In this document: positions 1 through 7,612 of the stretch, piece by piece
Position numbering within the stretch: position 1 is the stretch's first letter
Layout of the letters: each line of letters starts with the position of its first letter
DNA from: an uncultured Saprospiraceae bacterium
Lineage (GTDB): Bacteria > Bacteroidota > Bacteroidia > Chitinophagales > Saprospiraceae
Reading direction: 5' to 3'
DNA length: 64,000 bases
Assembly (NCBI GenBank): GCA_938015435.1
Contig: CALLPN010000018.1
Coordinates: 62,001-126,000, forward strand
Position numbers and translations under genes: made by a program
Notes under the pieces: model-generated
The model's database searches: none
What the model was told of the DNA's origin: nothing
The model's input: the letters and a program-made list of their open reading frames with translations, nothing else

Positions 1-645
1 TCCTAAGACACCATCACCTACATCTCTGTTATGTTGAATGTACAATCCAAAATTGAAAAATTCAGTCGCTCCACCATCTTCACGAATTAAACATTGGTCA
101 ACAAATTGTTTGACTAATGCACGATTCATATCTGTTTTTTCTAGTTGACTTGGAATGGTTGGTCCGTCTATTTCTGAATGCTTGTCAGGGTTTAGTCCTA
201 AAGAGTCATTCACATTGCTCCAATGCTCTTTGATAGTTTGTTGTTCAATTCGTAAAATATCCCATCTAAATCGCAAGGTATCTCCAAACATCCGACTATG
301 TACAGCAACTAAAGAATCGTCTTTTAGAATTCGAATCGGTTCAATATGAACAAAACTAGTATCCAAAATTCTTTTTTCAATAAATTTGTTTTTTTCGCCT
401 CCCCATTTTTGATCGTGACTGTAAAAACTATCCTGTAGTATCGAATTAAAAACCCCATTTCGACTGCTTGGAGCAGTTACAAATGAATGAGCCATTTGCT
501 TTTCATAAGAAAGCGTTGAGATATACTCTGCCGAAAGCGCATATGGAGCAGTATAAACTATCTTTTTAGAACAACTTGTTAATCCAATAATGCAAGTGAT
601 CACTAAAAAATAATTTAGAGATATTTGATTTAGTTTCAGTGTCAT
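1..645 (-). CDS. SnoaL-like (NTF2-fold) lipoprotein, C-terminus cut by window edge
   Basis: The frame is open from an ATG at 645 to the window edge, giving 215 codons. The N-terminus has a hydrophobic stretch ending in LTSC, a lipobox, so the product is probably an envelope lipoprotein. The visible C-terminal part reads NRALVKQFVDQCLI, then FFNFGLYIQHN, then GDGVLG. This matches the opening of SnoaL-like proteins (predicted ester cyclase/aldol-condensing fold), where a helix is followed by a YIQHNP-type strand. Residues 40-150 look like a linker with no recognisable domain. Substrate and catalytic activity cannot be inferred. The remaining NTF2 fold should lie to the left of the window. Confidence 0.6.
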   Translation of the reverse strand, partial: MTLKLNQISLNYFLVITCIIGLTSCSKKIVYTAPYALSAEYISTLSYEKQMAHSFVTAPSSRNGVFNSILQDSFYSHDQKWGGEKNKFIEKRILDTSFVHIEPIRILKDDSLVAVHSRMFGDTLRFRWDILRIEQQTIKEHWSNVNDSLGLNPDKHSEIDGPTIPSQLEKTDMNRALVKQFVDQCLIREDGGATEFFNFGLYIQHNRDVGDGVLG

Positions 646-721
646 AATTATTAGGATGATGTTCCTCAAATATTTAAAATATCGAATCTAGCTTTTGAAT
701 AATGGTTACACCCTTTGGAGG

Positions 722-1708
722 TTAAAGTTCAATTCCCACTGGACCGTATAGTCCTAGACATTTTTCGAAAGCAAGAGTAGTCCGTGTATTACTCAAGATA
801 TCATTAACAGTATCACTAGGTTTTACTTTCTCCTGTATCGTGTAGAGAAAAGCATTGAGAATATCCAAATATTGCTTTCTATTATCATGATCCAAAGATG
901 TTGGTGTAAGTTGTCCTCTTGATATCTCTGCGTACTCATACGTTTCTATTGGTGCTCTGAAATAAATTTCCGCCTCACTCCCAATGATTTTTACACTAGT
1001 TCCAATCGGCTGATGCGACTGTCTATTAGCCGTAAAACTACAAGATTGCCCATTTTCAAGTGATCCAGCGAAGTGTGCATATCTCATATTGAGGCTATCA
1101 CTTACGCTATTACTATTAACGGATACAATCTCTTGTCCAGTAAGCCATCTTACCAGATCAATTTCTTTGAGTAGCATATCTCTTACTATACCTGGATCTG
1201 CTTTAACTGTCTTGCTATCTCTTGATTGATTTACACTTACTTCAACAGCAATAAGATCGCCAATTCCACCTTCTTGAATCTTTTCCCTCACTTTGATATA
1301 TTTGGAATCGTACCTATGAGGTAGTGCACCCATAGCAATCTGGCTAGGGTAATATTCTATTGTATCTACTATTCTGATGGCACTAGATATCTCAATCGCC
1401 GCAGGCAGATCATATAAAACATGATATCCCGCTTTGAAACTATCTGCAATTTGCTCAGAATGTTCGTGACCAGGACCTGCAATAATAACCGCATCAATCT
1501 CATGGAGATCCATCATCTGGGAATGATGCTTAAATATATGTTTGATTCCTAGATGGCGAATTGCGTAATCCCTCCCGGCATCATAGGATGTACTGATAGC
1601 CACTAAATCTATATTCTTAGCATACCTAGTCAATAGATCTGCTAGCAAAAGTGTGTTCTCGCCCCAGCCTATAATTCCTGCCTTTACTTTTTCGTGTCTA
1701 ATAATCAT
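722..1708 (-). CDS. Gfo/Idh/MocA family oxidoreductase-like protein
   Basis: This 328-residue protein has the size and layout of the Gfo/Idh/MocA family. A Rossmann-like N-terminus (KAGIIGWGENTLLLADLL, residues 9-26) is followed by the C-terminal alpha/beta domain containing LLKEIDLVRWLTG, which aligns with the family's D-x-G-x-H-x-D-x-x-x-W region. Two normally strong features are altered. The glycine-rich loop is GWGENT rather than GxGxxG, and the EKP motif, whose lysine lies in the active site, reads DLP in HVLYDLPAAIEI. It may therefore be a divergent or non-catalytic member. It is followed after 62 bp by an unrelated lipA. Substrate is unknown. Confidence 0.7.
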   Translation of the reverse strand: MIIRHEKVKAGIIGWGENTLLLADLLTRYAKNIDLVAISTSYDAGRDYAIRHLGIKHIFKHHSQMMDLHEIDAVIIAGPGHEHSEQIADSFKAGYHVLYDLPAAIEISSAIRIVDTIEYYPSQIAMGALPHRYDSKYIKVREKIQEGGIGDLIAVEVSVNQSRDSKTVKADPGIVRDMLLKEIDLVRWLTGQEIVSVNSNSVSDSLNMRYAHFAGSLENGQSCSFTANRQSHQPIGTSVKIIGSEAEIYFRAPIETYEYAEISRGQLTPTSLDHDNRKQYLDILNAFLYTIQEKVKPSDTVNDILSNTRTTLAFEKCLGLYGPVGIEL

Positions 1709-1770
1709 CGTTATACTGGGATTAAATATGGCTTTTTTTGAGGCATCATGTACACATATTCCAAATTCAA

Positions 1771-2649
1771 TTAGAGATGACGTTCTGCATGATAACTAGA
1801 TCTCACTAAAGGACCACTCTCAACGAAATCAAATCCTTTCTCTAAGCCTATAGCTTTATATTCTGCAAATTTATCAGGATGTACAAATGAATCTACGGCT
1901 AGGTGCATCTTAGTCGGTTGTAGGTATTGGCCTATAGTAACTACATCTACTTTGGCTTTGATCAGATCGTCCATAATCTTGTATACTTGCTCATCTGTCT
2001 CTCCCAACCCAACCATAAAACCAGTTTTAGTTCTATTTCCTGCTTCTTTGATTCGCTGTAATTGTTCTAGACTACGATGATATTTTCCTTGTGGTCTTAC
2101 TTTACGATAAAGCTCCTCTACTGTCTCCATATTATGCGAGACTACTTCTTGCCCTCCGTCGATCATACGATCTAAGGCATCCCAATTGGCTTTCACATCA
2201 GGAATCAGTGTTTCGATAGTGGTATATGGCGATTGTTCCTTGATCTGCACTACTGTCTGGTACCATATTTCAGCTCCACGATCTTTGAGTTCATCTCTAT
2301 TAACAGATGTAATCACTGCGTGCTTCACTTCCATAAGCCTAATCGCTTCGGCTACTCTTCGTGGCTCATCTTCATCATACTCAGGTGGACGTCCTGTCTT
2401 CACTGCACAAAAAGAGCAACTACGAGTACATACATTACCCAATATCATAAAAGTAGCTGTACCTGCCCCCCAACATTCGCCCATGTTAGGGCAGTTACCG
2501 CTTTGGCAAATGGTGTGAAGCTTGTATTCGTCTACTAAACCTCTTACCCTCTTGTAATCTTCACCGATCGGTAATTTCACTCTTAGCCAATTGGGTTTTT
2601 TCTCCCGTTTTGGCTTTTCTATATTTGATACTACTGGTAGTTCTAGCAC
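1771..2649 (-). CDS. lipA: Lipoyl synthase LipA
   Basis: Radical-SAM enzyme that inserts two sulfurs into octanoyl groups on lipoyl domains of 2-oxoacid dehydrogenases and the glycine cleavage H protein. Both [4Fe-4S] ligand sets are visible: the auxiliary cluster at C48, C53 and C59 ([13 protein letters not shown]) and the radical-SAM CxxxCxxC at C74, C78 and C81 (CTRSCSFC). The C-terminal RSSYHAE carries the conserved serine that ligates the auxiliary cluster. Length of 292 residues is normal. The first codon is GTG; no nearer in-frame ATG fits the family N-terminus. A short palindrome lies about 27 bp upstream. No lipB is adjacent. Confidence 0.96.
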   Translation of the reverse strand: MLELPVVSNIEKPKREKKPNWLRVKLPIGEDYKRVRGLVDEYKLHTICQSGNCPNMGECWGAGTATFMILGNVCTRSCSFCAVKTGRPPEYDEDEPRRVAEAIRLMEVKHAVITSVNRDELKDRGAEIWYQTVVQIKEQSPYTTIETLIPDVKANWDALDRMIDGGQEVVSHNMETVEELYRKVRPQGKYHRSLEQLQRIKEAGNRTKTGFMVGLGETDEQVYKIMDDLIKAKVDVVTIGQYLQPTKMHLAVDSFVHPDKFAEYKAIGLEKGFDFVESGPLVRSSYHAERHL

Positions 2650-2675
2650 TTGTGATTATAGTTTGAGTAAGCAAT

Positions 2676-2692
2676 ACGCCAGTATATGGCGT
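2676..2692. repeat. Small palindrome in the lipA leader
   Basis: ACGCCA at 2676-2681 and TGGCGT at 2687-2692 form a perfect 6-bp inverted repeat around a 5-base loop, 27 bp upstream of the lipA start. There is no T-tract, so it is not a terminator. It could be an operator half-site pair or a small leader hairpin. Function is not known. Confidence 0.3.
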
Positions 2693-2723
2693 GCATCCTT
2701 AAGTAAACAGAATTAATAAGCAA

Positions 2724-3539
2724 TTAGTTGCTTCTAGCTCCGAGTTGCAAAGTTAAATATAGATTGATAAAATACGGCTTATTACTTACAGCTTCTGTCT
2801 CTGATAAGATAGGAATTTTCTTGACAAACAAATCAGCCATCACCCCCACTTCAATCATCTTCACATATTTATCATACGCTCCTAGACTAAACAGTACTCC
2901 TCCTTTAGCCTGAATTCCCGGCGTAAAAGTCAATTCTTTCCATCCTCTAGAGAACCCTCCACCTCCAAATATCCTATTATAATCTAAAAATACTTCGGCA
3001 TTTTCTCCAGAATATCGCTCTGCCCTCAGTTCGTCGACTTGCATCCCATTCTGCGTTTCGCTGAATAATAGATATAGGTAATTAGGCTTAAGTACGGCAA
3101 TAGATGGTCCGACTTCATAACTATACCCAAGAGCAATCCCTTTTCTTTTGGCTTTTTCTGACAGATACTTTTTGCGACCAATGCCTGCCCGTAATACATA
3201 AAGCGAATTGAGCTTTCCATAAACAAAAGACTTAGAAGTCATATTAGCTAATGGTATATTCTTGTTTTGCCTCCGTTCGCGAGGATCACGCATGTAACCC
3301 ACAGAGAAATGATAAAATCTAGTCTTATCATAAGTAAGTATCCTTCCAGTATTAAACCCAAGCATAAATCCATGTGTATGCAATGAGAAATCAACTGCCT
3401 TCTCAAACCTATAAACTATTCCTTTCCAATCGTATTCAATTTGCTTAGGCTGAAAAGTAGTCTGCCCTACTAATGCAGAGCTGAAACCGCCTAATATGGC
3501 GAAGAAAATGAACTTATATACTATGCTTTTTGAACTCAT
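2724..3539 (-). CDS. Conserved envelope protein, possible outer-membrane barrel
   Basis: I do not recognise a named family. The start at 3539 is preferred over an upstream codon at 3578 because it yields a clean signal peptide (MSSKSIVYKFIFFAILGGFSSALVGQ). The mature 245-residue region alternates hydrophobic and polar residues in short strands with many aromatics, for example FYHFSVGYMRD, ALGYSYEVGPSIAV, LFSLGAYDKYVKMIEVGVMADLF, and ends YLTLQLGARSN. This is consistent with a small beta-barrel of the outer membrane or a periplasmic beta-rich protein. It is transcribed toward lipA with a 74-bp gap and may share its transcript. Confidence 0.5.
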   Translation of the reverse strand: MSSKSIVYKFIFFAILGGFSSALVGQTTFQPKQIEYDWKGIVYRFEKAVDFSLHTHGFMLGFNTGRILTYDKTRFYHFSVGYMRDPRERRQNKNIPLANMTSKSFVYGKLNSLYVLRAGIGRKKYLSEKAKRKGIALGYSYEVGPSIAVLKPNYLYLLFSETQNGMQVDELRAERYSGENAEVFLDYNRIFGGGGFSRGWKELTFTPGIQAKGGVLFSLGAYDKYVKMIEVGVMADLFVKKIPILSETEAVSNKPYFINLYLTLQLGARSN

Positions 3540-3933
3540 GGAATATAAAGATAAACAATGAAGTGAATCATCACACAAGACAAAGCATCCGCTTTAAGAG
3601 AAATAACAATTGCCAAACATTATATGCGTAAAAGCAATACTAAAATAACAAAACAGTATAATATTTCACACTTTAACAATAGTGCAAAAAAACAATAACT
3701 TAGGTCGTACCCTCAAAGATTCGTCACAAATAGAATTAATCAACTACAATACCGAATAATCGATAAAATGCGATCAGATATAGGGCTTTGGCACTTAGTT
3801 GTCCAATATTACTTTACGCCAAGCATATAGTATCATGTTATTTTTGTTTGTGAAACTGAGAAATTGCGCTACATTTGGTGACATATACTTATTATATATA
3901 TAATTTTTTAATTAAAACAAAAGTCAAAAACCA
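3540..3933. other. Divergent intergenic region with the hppA promoter
   Basis: This 394-bp AT-rich gap separates the minus-strand envelope gene from hppA. It contains one clear promoter facing hppA at 3847-3877, listed separately. I see no small ORF or RNA gene. A promoter for the minus gene presumably lies near 3550-3650 but no good consensus match was found. Confidence 0.5.
3847..3877 (+). promoter_or_regulatory. Bacteroidota-type promoter for hppA
   Basis: TTTG at 3847-3850 is separated by exactly 19 bp from TACATTTG at 3870-3877. This matches the Bacteroidota housekeeping sigma consensus TTTG-N19-TAnnTTTG at every defined base. The predicted start of transcription lies near 3883, giving a leader of about 50 nt before the hppA ATG at 3934. 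Confidence 0.75.
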
Positions 3934-6108
3934 ATGGGACAAACTTTAATGATGGCCATTCCAGTTTTCGGTGTAATAGCATTGCTATTTACATTCTGGA
4001 AATCAGGATGGGTCGGTAAACAAGACGTAGGAACAGAAAAAATGGCAAATATTGCAAAGCACATCAGCGATGGAGCAATGTCATTCCTAAAAGCAGAATA
4101 TAAAGTTCTTGCAATTTTTGTAGTTGTAGTAGCTATTATTCTTGGCTTGACTGCAGCATCTGATACTTCATCGCCACTAGTTGCACTATCTTTTGTATTA
4201 GGTGCAATCTGTTCGGCATTAGCTGGATACATAGGTATGAAAGTAGCTACCAAAGCCAATGTGCGAACTACTGCTGCAGCTAGAACGAGCTTGGGAAAAG
4301 CCTTAGAAGTAGCCTTCGCAGGTGGAGCCGTTATGGGTCTTGGTGTAGTAGGTTTGGGTGTATTAGGACTTGGACTTCTATTTTTATTATTCTCGAGTCA
4401 ATTTGGTGTAGCGGATGCTTCTCAAGTAACTAGAGTAATCACAGTTTTAACAGGATTCTCATTTGGAGCATCATCCATTGCATTATTTGCAAGAGTAGGT
4501 GGAGGTATATATACCAAAGCTGCCGACGTAGGGGCTGACCTTGTAGGTAAAGTAGAAGCAGGAATTCCTGAAGATCATCCACTAAACCCAGCAACTATCG
4601 CAGATAATGTAGGTGACAACGTAGGAGATGTAGCGGGTATGGGAGCCGATCTATTCGAATCTTATGTTGGATCTATTATAGGAACTATGGTACTCGGAGC
4701 TATTTATATAGGCGCAGCTGATGGATTTGCTTTGAATAATGATTTTGGAGGAATGAACGCAGTTTTACTTCCATTAGTACTTGCATCAGTAGGTATCATT
4801 ACTTCGATCATAGGTACATTCTTTGTAAGAGTAAAAGATGGTGGAGATCCACATAAAGCACTTAATATGGGGGAGTTTGGTTCTGCTATACTTATGCTAA
4901 TAGCTACGTACTTCATTACACAATGGATGATACCTAATGGATTTGCTGGATATACGGCTAACGGTGTATTCTTGGCAATACTAAGTGGACTAATAGCAGG
5001 TCTTTTGATCGGAAAGATCACAGAATATTATACTGGTACTGGTGGGAAGCCAGTAATGTCTATAGTAAAGCAATCTACTACAGGAGCAGCAACGAATATA
5101 ATAGCGGGGCTAGGAGTAGGTATGATTTCTACAGCAGGGCCAATCATTGTATTAGCAGCAGCTATACTTGGTGCGCACTACTTCGCTGGACTGTACGGTA
5201 TCGCTATCGCAGCAGTAGGAATGTTATCTAACACGGGTATACAACTCGCTGTAGATGCATATGGACCTATCGCGGATAACGCGGGTGGTATCGCTGAAAT
5301 GGCCGAACTTCCAAAAGAGGTAAGACAAAGAACTGATCAACTCGATGCAGTAGGTAACACTACAGCAGCTATTGGTAAAGGATTTGCTATTGGATCTGCA
5401 GCATTAACTGCATTAGCATTATTCGCCGCGTTTATGGCAACAGCTAACATCCAATCTATTGATATTGCTCAGCCTAAAGTAATGGCTGGACTTCTAGTTG
5501 GTGGTATGCTTCCGTTTTTATTCTCTGCATTATCTATGAATGCAGTAGGAAAAGCAGCAATGGATATGATCAATGAAGTAAGAAGACAATTTGCCGATAT
5601 TCCAGAACTCAAAGCTGCTCTTGCGGTAATGAAAAAATATGATGGAAAAGAGCAGAGTGAATGGTCTGCAGCTGATGTTGCTACATTCGAAGCAGCTGAC
5701 GGAAAAGCTGAGTACAGCAAATGTGTAGAAATATCTACCGCGGCATCCATTCGTGAGATGGTACTACCTGGACTTATTGCTGTTATCACTCCTGTCCTAT
5801 TTGGATTCGGTGGTGGACCAGAGATGCTAGGAGGTGTACTTGCAGGTGTAACTGTATGTGGTGTACTTATGGCCATCTTCCAGTCTAACGCTGGTGGAGC
5901 ATGGGATAATGCTAAGAAGATGTTTGAAGAAGGAGTAGAGATCGATGGTGTAATGCATTATAAAGGATCTGAAGCTCACAAGGCAACAGTAGTTGGCGAT
6001 ACTGTAGGTGATCCATTTAAGGATACATCTGGACCATCGCTTAACATCTTACTGAAGTTGATGTCAGTTGTTGCATTAGTTATCGCTCCGTTTATAGCTT
6101 TAACATAG
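3934..6108 (+). CDS. hppA: Membrane-bound ion-translocating pyrophosphatase, K+-dependent type
   Basis: Integral membrane pump that couples pyrophosphate hydrolysis to H+ and/or Na+ export across the inner membrane. The 724-residue length and about 16 hydrophobic segments fit the family. The substrate signature [19 protein letters not shown] begins at D198 and continues into [18 protein letters not shown]. The determinant region reads [10 protein letters not shown] at 474-483. Alanine at A478 and glycine at G481, instead of the K and T of K+-independent enzymes, place it in the K+-dependent subfamily. The transported ion cannot be decided from these residues. It is a single-gene transcript, with a consensus promoter upstream and an intrinsic terminator at 6172-6202. 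Confidence 0.95.
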   Translation: MGQTLMMAIPVFGVIALLFTFWKSGWVGKQDVGTEKMANIAKHISDGAMSFLKAEYKVLAIFVVVVAIILGLTAASDTSSPLVALSFVLGAICSALAGYIGMKVATKANVRTTAAARTSLGKALEVAFAGGAVMGLGVVGLGVLGLGLLFLLFSSQFGVADASQVTRVITVLTGFSFGASSIALFARVGGGIYTKAADVGADLVGKVEAGIPEDHPLNPATIADNVGDNVGDVAGMGADLFESYVGSIIGTMVLGAIYIGAADGFALNNDFGGMNAVLLPLVLASVGIITSIIGTFFVRVKDGGDPHKALNMGEFGSAILMLIATYFITQWMIPNGFAGYTANGVFLAILSGLIAGLLIGKITEYYTGTGGKPVMSIVKQSTTGAATNIIAGLGVGMISTAGPIIVLAAAILGAHYFAGLYGIAIAAVGMLSNTGIQLAVDAYGPIADNAGGIAEMAELPKEVRQRTDQLDAVGNTTAAIGKGFAIGSAALTALALFAAFMATANIQSIDIAQPKVMAGLLVGGMLPFLFSALSMNAVGKAAMDMINEVRRQFADIPELKAALAVMKKYDGKEQSEWSAADVATFEAADGKAEYSKCVEISTAASIREMVLPGLIAVITPVLFGFGGGPEMLGGVLAGVTVCGVLMAIFQSNAGGAWDNAKKMFEEGVEIDGVMHYKGSEAHKATVVGDTVGDPFKDTSGPSLNILLKLMSVVALVIAPFIALT

Positions 6109-6171
6109 AATAAGAATCGACAAAAAACAACCTAGACAACTACTAGAGTAAAGTCTTGAAAACAATATAGA

Positions 6172-6202
6172 GCAACATCCTTCATTGGGTGTTGCTTTTT
6201 TT
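6172..6202 (+). terminator. Intrinsic terminator after hppA (copy 1 of an identical pair)
   Basis: GCAACATCC pairs with GGGTGTTGC (one G-U) around loop TTCATT, followed by seven T residues. It lies 64 bp after the hppA stop. The same 31 bases recur exactly at 6947-6977. Confidence 0.9.
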
Positions 6203-6457
6203 ACTGGAAGAGAAATGAATGAGCAATAATTTCGGATTTATTTTTTACTAACTGCAAATAATACAGATTATGCAACTTAATGCCGCATATAATTTGCCCC
6301 ATTTAACTTACCTCTTCGTTAAAAATCCTCGTCGTGACTACGGCCACGCCTACGTTTTTTGCCATGATTTAAATTAAATGAATTCAAATTATTTATGCGT
6401 CATTAAATAACATAAACTGTATAATATCTTTACATTTTTAAATCAAAGAATACCAAT
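6203..6457. other. Intergenic region with a GC-richer patch
   Basis: This is the remainder of the gap between hppA and the next lipoprotein gene. Most of it is AT-rich. A short GC-richer patch at 6327-6362 stands out and on the minus strand could encode a basic tail ending HDEDF-stop, but there is no start codon or longer frame to support a gene. No RNA gene is recognised. Confidence 0.3.
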
Positions 6458-6901
6458 ATGAAAATTTTGAATTGCATTTTATTAATCTTCTTATTCACAA
6501 TAATCAGTTGCGGAGATGAAGATTCCGACACAGATCAATCTAAATCACTTGTAGAGCAAATTAAGGGAGATCATACAGGACTCTATCAAAGTATGTCATG
6601 CTCTCTTCCTCAAACCGATCTATTTGCTGATAGTCAATCTTCACTAAGTATTATCGAACTTACTGACTCTACAATATCAGCTGAGTTGATTTTTAACAAT
6701 AATAACATCCAGAACATTGTTGATTTTACAGGTACAACTATAGCTGACAGTAGCTTAAGCATTGATGAATTTGCACTGGATAACAATACCAATGTTGGCT
6801 TTATAAATTTACTGGAAAACGGCAAAATAAGATTATCCCTAAATGATGGATGTCTCATATTCGGCAGCCAAGTCATAACAAGTAATTTCATAGAAGATTA
6901 A
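6458..6901 (+). CDS. Small lipoprotein of unknown function
   Basis: The 147-residue product begins with a lipoprotein signal, MKILNCILLIFLFTIISC, with cysteine at residue 18, followed by an acidic GDEDSDTDQS linker typical of surface or envelope lipoproteins. The rest is a predicted beta-rich domain with repeated short strands (SLSIIELTDSTISAELIF, IVDFTGTTIADSSLSIDEF, GKIRLSLNDGCLIFGSQVI), resembling the small lipoprotein beta-sandwich modules common in Bacteroidota. No catalytic motif is visible and I do not recognise the family. It has its own terminator at 6947-6977. Confidence 0.7.
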   Translation: MKILNCILLIFLFTIISCGDEDSDTDQSKSLVEQIKGDHTGLYQSMSCSLPQTDLFADSQSSLSIIELTDSTISAELIFNNNNIQNIVDFTGTTIADSSLSIDEFALDNNTNVGFINLLENGKIRLSLNDGCLIFGSQVITSNFIED

Positions 6902-6946
6902 AATATTTTACGGGAATGATGTAAAATACTAACAACGACTTACTAA

Positions 6947-6977
6947 GCAACATCCTTCATTGGGTGTTGCTTTTTTT
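6947..6977 (+). terminator. Intrinsic terminator (copy 2 of an identical pair)
   Basis: A nine-base stem with a 6-base loop and seven T residues, identical over all 31 bases to the terminator after hppA. It lies 46 bp after the lipoprotein stop. Confidence 0.9.
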
Positions 6978-7073
6978 ATGCCGATCAAAAAATAAATAAT
7001 CAAAATAATTAATCTGAAAAAATTAAACCAAACCTAAAATATTGAGTCAAAGAAATACACTAAAAAAAACTTC

Positions 7074-7481
7074 ATGAAAAATATAATCTTGTACCTCGGA
7101 TTAGTATTATTAACTGTAGTACTTTCCAGCTCTACTCCTTCAGTTCAGACTAAAAATATATCACAATGGACAAAACTTGGCAGCAAAAAAGTAAATTATA
7201 GACTTGACAAAGATGTACTTCATATTGGCCCTAAATACGGAGTATTCTCAAAGTTGAAATTAGTGGTTAGCGATGGAAATTTGCAAGTAAATAAAATGCA
7301 AGTTGAATATCAAAATGGACAAACAGAAGCCATCCAGTTAAAACATAAATTTGAAAAGAAGTCATCTACAAGAATAATAGACCTAAATGGAAAGAGGCGA
7401 ATAATTAAAAGCGTTGCTTTCTCGTATAAAACAGATAATAGATCACGTAAAAAAGCTAAGGTTACTGTGTTTGGAAAATAA
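7074..7481 (+). CDS. DUF2541-like secreted protein
   Basis: The 135-residue product has an N-terminal signal peptide (MKNIILYLGLVLLTVVLSSS). The remainder matches the pattern of the DUF2541-type family: W-x-x-LGSKKVNYRLDKDVLHIG, then a beta-rich core with VNKMQVEYQNGQ, then RIIDLNGKRRIIKSVAFSYKT and a closing KVTVFG. That family is a small periplasmic or secreted beta-sandwich with no established activity. The protein is lysine and arginine rich. It appears to be monocistronic, with a 10-bp inverted repeat just downstream. Confidence 0.65.
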   Translation: MKNIILYLGLVLLTVVLSSSTPSVQTKNISQWTKLGSKKVNYRLDKDVLHIGPKYGVFSKLKLVVSDGNLQVNKMQVEYQNGQTEAIQLKHKFEKKSSTRIIDLNGKRRIIKSVAFSYKTDNRSRKKAKVTVFGK

Positions 7482-7495
7482 AATGCTAAGCACTG

Positions 7496-7523
7496 GTTTG
7501 ATTTTATGTAAAAAAAATCAAAC
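7496..7523 (+). terminator. Weak hairpin after the DUF2541-like gene
   Basis: GTTTGATTTT at 7496-7505 and AAAATCAAAC at 7514-7523 form a perfect 10-bp inverted repeat 15 bp after the stop codon. It is AT-rich and lacks a good T-tract, so termination is only a guess. Confidence 0.4.
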
Positions 7524-7612
7524 TTATTGACAAGACAAAATTACCTTTCTCTCTACTACAAATAGTTTAATTATCTTTTCAAGGGTATATTTATACAATT
7601 AAACTGAAAAGC

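Noticed and set aside
6327..6373. Basic minus-strand peptide tail ending HDEDF-stop
   Set aside because: There is no start codon and only about 15 codons; may be chance in a GC-richer patch.
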